Below the pieces are notes generated by a model. That model was not told the DNA's origin and did not search any database. It was given only the letters and a program-made list of their open reading frames with translations. From Candidatus Obscuribacterales bacterium (GTDB taxonomy: Bacteria > Cyanobacteriota > Vampirovibrionia > Obscuribacterales > Obscuribacteraceae), in the NCBI GenBank assembly GCA_021732245.1, contig JAKFVJ010000398.1, forward strand, positions 1 to 7,929: a stretch of 7,929 nucleotides of DNA. Direction: 5' to 3'. Shown in pieces: positions 1 to 4,468 of this stretch. Position 1 is the first letter of the stretch, and each line of letters starts with the position of its first letter. The position numbers and the translations under genes are program-made.

Positions 1-1
1 A

Positions 2-753
2 GACGAAATTGGTGAATTGGCGAATTCATTCAACCAAATGATCAGTCGTCTGCGCGAGCAAGAAAGACTACGTCAGGAGTTTATCGCTAATGCTAGTCAC
101 GAATTAAAAACACCGACAATGGCAATAGCTCTGTTGTGGAAGCATTACAAGCTGGCGCCGTTAATGATCCGAAATTGCGCGGTGAGTTTTTGCACTCATT
201 GGAAAAACTTGTTGATAGGCAATCGAATTTATTGAAAGACCTTCTCGACATTACACGTCTCGATGCTTCCGTTAGAGCTGACTGGCATGAGGACGTAAAT
301 ATATCGTCCATCATAAGTGATGCTCTTGAACAAGTACGTGTGCAGGCAGAGAAGAAAGAGATTGTCTTGTCGAATTTGTCTAAAATAGACGGAATGATGG
401 TGTCAGGAAACAGCATTCAATTACAGAGAGCAATCTTGAATCTCCTGCATAACGCGGTCAGCTATACGCCTGTTGGTGGTTCGGTATCAGTAGAAACAAG
501 CACCGACGGTAAAAACGAAATTGCTGTAGTCGTGAAAGACACCGGTCCTGGAATCGAAATCGGTGACCTGCCCCATATTTTTGAACGCTTCTATCGCGCC
601 GACAAGTCTCGTACTCGCGCAGCAGGTGGCACCGGTCTCGGCTTAGCCATCACGAAGGAAATCATCGTGCGCCACAAAGGACATGTTGACGTTGAATCAA
701 CTGTAGGGGAAGGCTCAACATTCACGATCCGCTTACCGCTGTCTCGCCACTAA
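2..753 (+). pseudogene. Sensor histidine kinase, 5'-truncated by the window edge and frameshifted
   Basis: C-terminal part of a membrane two-component sensor kinase of the PhoR/BaeS-like class, which autophosphorylates on histidine and passes phosphate to a response regulator (not in this window). Bases 2 to about 130 encode the end of a HAMP linker (DEIGELANSFNQMISRL) and the HisKA box ASHELKTP, with the phospho-acceptor His at 98-100. From about 130 the homologous reading continues in another frame (VVEALQAG) through the rest of the dimerisation helices and a complete ATPase domain: N box NLLHNAVSYTP (about 448-480), G1 DTGPGI (538-555), F box FERFY, G2 GGTGLGL (625-645), ending at TAA 751-753. 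Aligned by eye with typical HisKA sequences, one base is missing between about 118 and 135. This is either a real inactivating deletion or a sequencing/assembly error. The GTG at 136 could start a reading frame, but the product would lack the phospho-acceptor. The family call is firm; the pseudogene status is not. Confidence 0.8.
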
Positions 754-763
754 GGAGCATCTA

Positions 764-1009
764 ATGACTGACAAATCATGGATGCAGAAATTGGCGGGTT
801 TCTTTGGTGCCCCAAAATCAGATACATCCGAGCCTGCTGAAGAAGTAGTTGAGAATCCCTGTTGCAACGGTGTCGTGCACATCGCATTTCGCGGCGTAAG
901 CGATGAACGTATGTACATCTCCTATTCGCGCAGATGGCCCGAGGTCAAATTCTTTCGTCCGAGAGGTCTGCGGGTATTTTGTGCTGACTGTCGCCGGAGA
1001 TTGCTGTAG
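764..1009 (+). CDS. Small cysteine-containing hypothetical protein downstream of the kinase
   Basis: An 81-residue protein that I do not recognise. It has a strong Shine-Dalgarno, AAGGAG at 752-757, six bases before ATG 764 and overlapping the kinase stop codon, so it is probably translated from the kinase transcript. Residues 1-14 (MTDKSWMQKLAGFF) could form a short amphipathic helix. Residues 18-31 are acidic and probably disordered. The rest is basic and aromatic, with a Cys-Cys pair at 33-34 and Cys-Ala-Asp-Cys at 73-76. Four cysteines in two pairs could bind a metal such as zinc, but this is inference from spacing alone. There is no signal peptide or membrane helix. The good ribosome binding site and 10-base gap after the kinase favour a real gene. 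Its function and any link to the kinase are unknown. Confidence 0.7.
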   Translation: MTDKSWMQKLAGFFGAPKSDTSEPAEEVVENPCCNGVVHIAFRGVSDERMYISYSRRWPEVKFFRPRGLRVFCADCRRRLL

Positions 1010-1040
1010 TGGTTTGATTTTAGAGAGTTATTTGAGAGTG

Positions 1041-1045
1041 AGGAG
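1041..1045 (+). promoter_or_regulatory. Ribosome binding site that decides the TPR gene start
   Basis: AGGAG lies only two bases before ATG 1048 but eight bases before the in-frame ATG 1054. The second spacing is normal for initiation and the first is too short, so ATG 1054 is the likelier start and the first two codons of the longer frame are probably untranslated. Confidence 0.6.
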
Positions 1046-1053
1046 TAATGCAA

Positions 1054-1956
1054 ATGTTATTTAATAGTGCCCACAAACTTCATTTTTCAGGTTCGTTGTT
1101 ATTGTTGGCACTTATCACGTGTCCCGTGGCAATGGCACAAATGTCACAAGCCAAGTTCAATGAGGCAGTACGACTGTATGCTGAAGCAGGGCAGGCCTTT
1201 AATGCTGGTAATAACACTCGAGCTTCTGAACTGTGTGACAAGGGGTTATTACTCGTAGCAGGACAGAACCCCCAGCTTCTACAGGGGTTTTATTCCACAC
1301 GTGCTCAAATCTTCTCAAGACAAGGCAAGTATGATTTGGCTGAGAAAGCGGCGCAACTGGCGGTTCAATTTGCCACACAGGTTGACGGCAAGGGACCATC
1401 TTACGGACTGGCACTTATGGTGAAGGCAAAAGTGTTAGTTGAGTGTGCACGATTTGCAGCTGCTGAGCCACTGGCTACAGAGAGCGCAAGTATTATGGAA
1501 CATACCGTTAACCGCAAAAAGGACGCATCCTACGGGCGGGATTACGCTGATGCCTTGACTGGGCAGATGATGTCGTTAGCGGGACAAGGGAAGGAAAAAG
1601 AAACCGTAGCAGTACTTAGGCAGCTACTTCCTCTCCGAGGAAAGCCTGATCCGGGAGATTTTGAGTTGTACATGGCCCTAGCTAGTGCTTCTGCACAAAC
1701 GGGAGATTTGTACTATAAAGTCGGCAAGCTAAGTCAGGCTGAGACGCTATATAAACGATCTATTGCGCTTTATAACGAGTGGAATACAAAATCAAAAAAC
1801 AACAATATTGGTACAACTCACGTCTTGCCTTATGACAGCATCGTATTGGGGATGAAACACCTGTGCGAGATTTACATCAAGTCCGGACGAACTAAAGAAG
1901 CAGCCGATTTAAAGACGGATTTGGATTTTTGGACTTCGATGAAACGTGGAATGTAG
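1054..1956 (+). CDS. Secreted TPR-repeat protein
   Basis: About 300 residues from ATG 1054 (an upstream in-frame ATG at 1048 has a badly spaced ribosome binding site). The N-terminus is a classical Sec signal peptide: a basic/polar start (NSAHKLHF), a hydrophobic core (GSLLLLALITCPVAMA) and a probable signal peptidase I site after AMA, just before QMSQ. The mature part is helical with roughly five or six degenerate tetratricopeptide units. The clearest are around FNEAVRLYAEAGQAFNAGN, YSTRAQIFSRQGKYDLAEKA, TGDLYYKVGKLSQAETLYKR and LCEIYIKSGRTKEAADL. The lengths and Gly/Ala/Tyr pattern are typical of TPR solenoids, which act as protein-binding scaffolds; the partner here is unknown. It begins 44 bases after the small cysteine protein and may be read from the same transcript. 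The stop at 1954-1956 lies two bases before the large palindrome, which might act as its 3' hairpin. Confidence 0.8.
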   Translation: MLFNSAHKLHFSGSLLLLALITCPVAMAQMSQAKFNEAVRLYAEAGQAFNAGNNTRASELCDKGLLLVAGQNPQLLQGFYSTRAQIFSRQGKYDLAEKAAQLAVQFATQVDGKGPSYGLALMVKAKVLVECARFAAAEPLATESASIMEHTVNRKKDASYGRDYADALTGQMMSLAGQGKEKETVAVLRQLLPLRGKPDPGDFELYMALASASAQTGDLYYKVGKLSQAETLYKRSIALYNEWNTKSKNNNIGTTHVLPYDSIVLGMKHLCEIYIKSGRTKEAADLKTDLDFWTSMKRGM

Positions 1957-1958
1957 AG

Positions 1959-1999
1959 ACCTAAACTTGAAATCACAAATTGTGATTTCAAGTTTAGGT
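1959..1999. repeat. Palindrome copy 1 (41 bp, perfect, centre 1979)
   Basis: Left arm ACCTAAACTTGAAATCACAA, centre A, then the exact reverse complement of the arm. It starts two bases after the TPR stop codon. As RNA it would form a near-uninterrupted 18-20 bp hairpin. No run of T follows, so it is not a standard rho-independent terminator. Relative to the commonest copies it has GAAATC/GATTTC in place of GAGATC/GATCTC, a change made on both arms. Confidence 0.9.
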
Positions 2000-2035
2000 T
2001 AGGATTTAATGTCCCAACTCGCTGAGGAAAGGCGT

Positions 2036-2060
2036 TTGAGATCACAATTTGTGACCTCAA
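2036..2060. repeat. Palindrome copy 2 (25 bp, one mismatch, centre 2048)
   Basis: Left arm TTGAGATCACAA, centre T, right arm TTGTGACCTCAA. This is the only copy with an arm mismatch: A at 2041 faces C at 2055. The right arm matches copy 6 and the left arm matches copies 3, 4 and 5, so it looks like an intermediate between the GAGATC and GAGGTC types. Confidence 0.85.
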
Positions 2061-2127
2061 GATTTATCTTTTGGCTAATCCTGTTGCTAGCTCTAGGTAT
2101 TCTCAATCATCGGCAGCAACCGATCTA

Positions 2128-2156
2128 TTGACAGTGTATTATAAGTGTATTACACT
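2128..2156 (+). promoter_or_regulatory. Candidate sigma-70 promoter for the ORF6N operon, with overlapping repeats
   Basis: A perfect -35 box TTGACA (2128-2133), a 17-base spacer and a -10-like TACACT (2151-2156, four of six consensus bases). Initiation would fall near 2163, placing palindrome copy 3 (2198-2224) in the 5' leader before the ORF6N start codon. The spacer carries two direct repeats of AGTGTATTA (2133-2141 and 2144-2152), 11 bases apart. A 15-base palindrome, AAGTGTATTACACTT (2143-2157), covers the -10 box. These could be operator half-sites for a second regulator, possibly the ribbon-helix-helix-like protein encoded downstream; that link is inference. Confidence 0.5.
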
Positions 2157-2197
2157 TGACGTATAGGATTGGTGGATAGTTGGCGCCCTTTTGTCGC

Positions 2198-2224
2198 TTT
2201 GAGATCACAATTTGTGATCTCAAA
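2198..2224. repeat. Palindrome copy 3 (27 bp, perfect, centre 2211), in the ORF6N leader
   Basis: Arm TTTGAGATCACAA, centre T, then the exact mirror arm. It is identical, with one extra base on each side, to copy 4 inside the ORF6N gene (29 bases, 2197-2225 versus 2444-2472). It sits about 35 bases after the candidate transcription start and 17 bases before ATG 2242. Protein bound here, or a hairpin in the leader RNA, could control expression of the two-gene operon. Confidence 0.9.
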
Positions 2225-2241
2225 CATAGATCGAGGTTTAA

Positions 2242-2787
2242 ATGGCGACGGATACACCGGCACAAGACAGAAGTTCACTGACATCTCGAATTCACTTTGT
2301 GCGTGGACAGAAGATCATGCTCGATGCTGATCTGGCCGAGCTCTACGGGATTTCCACCAGAGTGTTTAATCAAGCAATTAAGCGTAACTCCGAGCGCTTC
2401 CCGCTCGATTTTATGTTTCGGTTGGACGACAAGGAGTACAAGTCTTTGAGATCACAATTTGTGATCTCAAACGTTGGGCGAGGAGGTCGTCGCCATTCTC
2501 CCATGGCATTTACCGAACATGGCGCAATTATGGCTGCTACTATCTTAAATTCACAAAGAGCTATTGAGATGAGCGTTTTTATTGTGCGTGCCTTTGTGCA
2601 GCTTCGAGATATGGTTTCAAATCATAGCGAATTAACTGACAAATTGAATAAATTGGAAAGCAAGGTATCGGGACACGATCAGGAGATCGCCAATTTGTTC
2701 GAGACAATTCGTCAATTGATGATGTCCCCTACTCAAACGCGGCGCTTTGTTGGATTCCGAACTAATCGGCAAGAGAGAGACAAGTAA
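2242..2787 (+). CDS. ORF6N-domain protein (KilA-N/ORF6N-type DNA-binding family)
   Basis: 181 residues, starting at ATG 2242 with GAGG at 2233-2236. Residues about 14-122 carry the ORF6N signature: RGQKIMLDADLAELYGI, FNQAIKRNSERFPLDFMFRL, LRSQFVISN, GRGGRRHSPMAFTEHGAIMAA and LNSQRAIEMSVFIVRAFVQLRD. The rest (about 129-160) is a heptad coiled coil with hydrophobics at 131, 135, 138, 142, 149, 152, 156 and 159, ending in IRQLM and a GF tail, as is common in bacterial members. The family occurs in phages, plasmids and chromosomes and is thought to bind DNA; individual roles are mostly unknown. The gene appears full length and intact. Unusually, codons 69-77 (LRSQFVISN) are spelled by a perfect 27-bp copy of the palindrome dispersed around the gene. 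The RHH-like gene starts two bases after its stop, so the two form one operon. Autoregulation through the palindromes is my inference. Confidence 0.9.
   Translation: MATDTPAQDRSSLTSRIHFVRGQKIMLDADLAELYGISTRVFNQAIKRNSERFPLDFMFRLDDKEYKSLRSQFVISNVGRGGRRHSPMAFTEHGAIMAATILNSQRAIEMSVFIVRAFVQLRDMVSNHSELTDKLNKLESKVSGHDQEIANLFETIRQLMMSPTQTRRFVGFRTNRQERDK
2445..2471. repeat. Palindrome copy 4 (27 bp, perfect, centre 2458), inside the ORF6N coding sequence
   Basis: Same sequence as copy 3. It reads in frame as TTG AGA TCA CAA TTT GTG ATC TCA AAC, giving LRSQFVISN (residues 69-77). This segment is, from memory of the family, a conserved part of ORF6N domains (LRSQ followed by F or I), so it is more likely native to the gene than an inserted element. 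The centre base is the first base of the Phe codon. Confidence 0.9.
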
Positions 2788-2789
2788 CT

Positions 2790-3182
2790 ATGCCTAAATT
2801 GACAGACAAACAATTACAACAACGAAAGGTAGAGATGGCTGCTAGGTCACGCGCTGCTGTGGCTAAGAAGGAATTAGTCCAGTTCCGTTTAGAGGCTGAC
2901 CAGATTGTGAAACTGTTTGAAATCGCAGCGAAAAACGAAACGCACATGGGCACTATGCTGCGTCAGTGGGTCAACGAGCGGATAGCTTCTGAAGAAACAG
3001 GTTCAGGCACTAGCTTATACTCGGACAAGCAAGAAAACCGAGACGTATCTGCCGGATTGGTTGTGAAGGAAACCACAACGGAACTTTACAAGAACGATAA
3101 TCTGGAACGTAAAATCAATTTGTTAGAGCAGCGCATCGTCAAGCTGGAGGCGAATGCAAGAAACAAGAAAACCAAAACTTGA
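2790..3182 (+). CDS. Ribbon-helix-helix-like small protein with C-terminal coiled coil
   Basis: 130 residues from ATG 2790, two bases after the ORF6N stop codon, so co-transcribed and probably translationally coupled. Residues 1-27 are basic and helical. Residues 28-67 match the shape of a ribbon-helix-helix (CopG/Arc-type) fold: a short strand (LVQFRLEA, 29-36), helix 1 (DQIVKLFEIAAKN, 37-49), a turn at ETHMG and helix 2 (TMLRQWVNERIA, 55-66). Such proteins bind DNA as dimers through the strand. Residues 70-100 look disordered. Residues 105-120 form a heptad coiled coil with L105, I109, L112, I116 and L119. The stop codon TGA (3180-3182) and the last two sense codons lie inside palindrome copy 5. 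It may be a partner or co-regulator of the ORF6N protein, or the antitoxin-like half of a pair. The fold call comes from pattern alone, and no family member is recognised. Confidence 0.7.
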   Translation: MPKLTDKQLQQRKVEMAARSRAAVAKKELVQFRLEADQIVKLFEIAAKNETHMGTMLRQWVNERIASEETGSGTSLYSDKQENRDVSAGLVVKETTTELYKNDNLERKINLLEQRIVKLEANARNKKTKT

Positions 3183-3212
3183 GATCACAATTTGTGATCT
3201 CAAGTTTTGGTT
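3170..3212. repeat. Palindrome copy 5 (43 bp, perfect, centre 3191), covering a stop codon
   Basis: Left arm AACCAAAACTTGAGATCACAA cut at the centre T, followed by its exact reverse complement; arms are 21 bases. It contains the TGA stop of the RHH-like gene. Compared with copy 1 the outer arm reads CCAAAAC/GTTTTGG rather than CCTAAAC/GTTTAGG, again a matched change on both sides. It could also work as a 3' hairpin for the two-gene operon, although no strict T tract follows. Confidence 0.9.
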
Positions 3213-3253
3213 CAGACTTTATGTCTCAAATCGCTGATGACGAGTAGTGGGAC

Positions 3254-3282
3254 GTTTGAGGTCACAATTTGTGACCTCAAAC
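3254..3282. repeat. Palindrome copy 6 (29 bp, perfect, centre 3268)
   Basis: Arm GTTTGAGGTCACAA, centre T, then the exact mirror arm. It has GAGGTC/GACCTC where copies 3-5 have GAGATC/GATCTC, a double change that keeps the symmetry. It marks the right edge of the cassette. Confidence 0.9.
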
Positions 3283-3322
3283 AACGCCTATCTTAAATAC
3301 GTTTGAAACGCTAAAAAGTTCA

Positions 3323-3350
3323 AGTTCGCCACGTTAAATCGAAGCGAACT
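3323..3350 (-). terminator. Weak terminator-like inverted repeat after the leftward operon
   Basis: AGTTCGC (3323-3329) and GCGAACT (3344-3350) form a 7-bp stem with a 14-base loop. Read on the - strand, it is followed by TGAACTTTTT, with five T starting about five bases past the stem. It lies 42 bases beyond the stop of the kinase-like gene. The long loop and delayed T run make this a modest candidate only. Confidence 0.3.
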
Positions 3351-3391
3351 AGTAATTAATGTTGGAGCGATCCTTGTAAAAGGTTCCTGTC

Positions 3392-4468
3392 TCAATTGGC
3401 TGTGCTTAGTTTACTTGCCTGGAGCAATGCATCAAATTCGTTTGCTGGATAGGGAGTTGACTTTGTTTTGGTCTGAAGGGAGTTGAAAAACTCGTCTCTA
3501 AATTTCAGCGCTAGTTGCCCATACTGCTCTATGGCAGAGGCAACTGGCGGAGGTACCTCATTTGATTTTGTTCTGTCACTGAGCAAGGACCGTAATTTTA
3601 AGTGCCAGTTCTCCTGTCCGTAGAATTTGGTAACTATGCAGTGAATCATGCTTGCAATGCTGGCGCAGCGGTCATAGTTTTGATGCTTGCTCAGGAATAT
3701 GAGCTCGTCGTCTGCTAAATCGAATTCAGCTGATAAAGCGAGACCAAAATCGGTAAAGTAAAGGCGATCACCATCTGTGAGCATGTTGTTGAAATGAGGG
3801 TCAAAGTGGACAAATGAACGTGTGTTGAGAAAATTTGTTGTTTCTACAAGCTGATTGTCGACAAATGAAATTGCGCCATCTGCGTCAATATCGAGTTGAT
3901 GTTTCAACCATTGCGATAAAGTAGACGGAATGTACTCCAGGAAAAGCACCAATTGTGCCGAAGCATCGCGAATACCTTCTAGCCTCTTCCGTACGGCTGA
4001 TGAATTGTCCCAGTATTGAATATCTCCATCAATATCTTCAACAGCTTTGCCAATATTATTAGCGGAAGGGCAAGGCAAAATCCGCCAATAATAGAGAATC
4101 GGGAAGTTCGCACATTGGTCCGACAAAACCCAATTTGTCGTCATTATGTGGGCGGTAAGATCACGCCAAGCCCCAAAACCTGTTGATCCGACGCCATACT
4201 GGTAGAAGAGCGGTAGTCCAAAAATATTAGAGGTAGACATAAAGTGCTCAGGCTGTCTTTCTAAGTTGGTCAGAGGGATTTTTTTGACAAAGACAGGAGC
4301 ATCATCCACTGTCGTCAAAGCTGAACTACCACCATAACCACAATGGAGTGGCTTTGCTTCCTCAATCAGAAGAGTGAGCTTGTGGTCACTTTGGACGGAA
4401 AGCTGCTTTGACAGGTGGTTATACTTTTCTATTCGACTATACAATTGGCCGCCTGAGAAAGTCTCCAC
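3392..4468 (-). CDS. Protein-kinase-like phosphotransferase (APH/Ser-Thr kinase fold)
   Basis: 358 residues if started at GTG 4468. Kinase-fold landmarks are in order: a glycine-rich stretch GYGGSS (44-49), a probable ATP-anchoring Lys in VFVKKIPL (62 or 63), a hinge-like VLFLEYIPSTLSQWL (174-188), the catalytic loop FVHFDPHFNNML with D223 and N228 in the D-x4-N spacing shared by eukaryotic-type and aminoglycoside-type kinases, and the metal-binding DFG at 240-242. It therefore looks catalytically competent. The substrate (protein, sugar or small molecule) cannot be told from sequence; there is no transmembrane or PASTA region. It is the last gene of the leftward operon and its start overlaps the metallophosphoesterase gene by 40 bases, so coupling is likely. 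No good Shine-Dalgarno precedes GTG 4468. A TTG at 4444 with AGGCGG four bases upstream is the alternative start, still inside the overlap. No in-frame ATG exists before the glycine-rich loop. Confidence 0.75.
   Translation of the reverse strand: METFSGGQLYSRIEKYNHLSKQLSVQSDHKLTLLIEEAKPLHCGYGGSSALTTVDDAPVFVKKIPLTNLERQPEHFMSTSNIFGLPLFYQYGVGSTGFGAWRDLTAHIMTTNWVLSDQCANFPILYYWRILPCPSANNIGKAVEDIDGDIQYWDNSSAVRKRLEGIRDASAQLVLFLEYIPSTLSQWLKHQLDIDADGAISFVDNQLVETTNFLNTRSFVHFDPHFNNMLTDGDRLYFTDFGLALSAEFDLADDELIFLSKHQNYDRCASIASMIHCIVTKFYGQENWHLKLRSLLSDRTKSNEVPPPVASAIEQYGQLALKFRDEFFNSLQTKTKSTPYPANEFDALLQASKLSTAN

Larger units (their letters stand above)
1959..2060. repeat. Left composite palindromic unit
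   Basis: Two palindromes with centres 69 bases apart and a linker containing TTTAATGTCCCAACTCGCTGA. The right-hand unit at 3170-3282 has the same order, and its linker contains TTTATGTCTCAAATCGCTGA. Aligned by hand, the first 25 linker bases after GGTT match at about 19 positions, then the right unit has roughly eight extra bases before the second palindrome. The two are therefore diverged copies of one ~105-base unit. Confidence 0.75.
1959..3282. mobile_element. Proposed ORF6N/RHH cassette bounded by homologous palindromic units
   Basis: This segment lies between a rightward gene (ending 1956) and a leftward gene (ending 3392). It contains two genes, a promoter and six copies of one palindrome. 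Its ends are homologous composite units, 1959-2060 and 3170-3282, each made of a long palindrome, a related linker and a shorter palindrome in the same order. A unit repeated at both ends with cargo between suggests acquisition or movement as a block. I see no transposase or integrase and no clear target-site duplication, so mobility is inference. Duplication of a regulatory unit at both ends by recombination would look the same. Confidence 0.35.
3170..3282. repeat. Right composite palindromic unit
   Basis: Two palindromes with centres 77 bases apart, joined by a linker homologous to that of the left unit at 1959-2060, in the same order and orientation. The unit begins inside the 3' end of the RHH-like gene. 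Confidence 0.75.

Noticed and set aside
113..136. Programmed frameshift in the kinase
   Set aside because: There is no slippery heptamer or clear stimulatory hairpin, and sensor kinases are not known for this; deletion or error is simpler.
136..753. Intact kinase starting at GTG 136
   Set aside because: The product would lack the phospho-acceptor histidine, whose box is plainly encoded just upstream in another frame.
1872..2060. Leftward open frame containing two LRSQ-like peptides
   Set aside because: The peptides come simply from reading palindromes 1 and 2 on the other strand; there is no ribosome binding site and the frame runs into the TPR gene.
2198..2224. CRP/FNR-type binding site, since the arms contain TGTGATCT
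   Set aside because: The half-sites face the opposite way (TCACAATTTGTGA rather than TGTGA-N6-TCACA), and the dyad extends further with a single-base centre.
2445..2471. In-frame insertion of a palindromic element into the ORF6N gene, as with Rickettsia palindromic elements
   Set aside because: LRSQ is, as far as I recall, a native conserved segment of ORF6N domains, so the bases are not extra sequence in the protein.
1959..3282. CRISPR-like array from six repeats
   Set aside because: The spacing is uneven (69 to 733 bases), copies lie within and over genes, arm lengths vary, and there are no cas genes.
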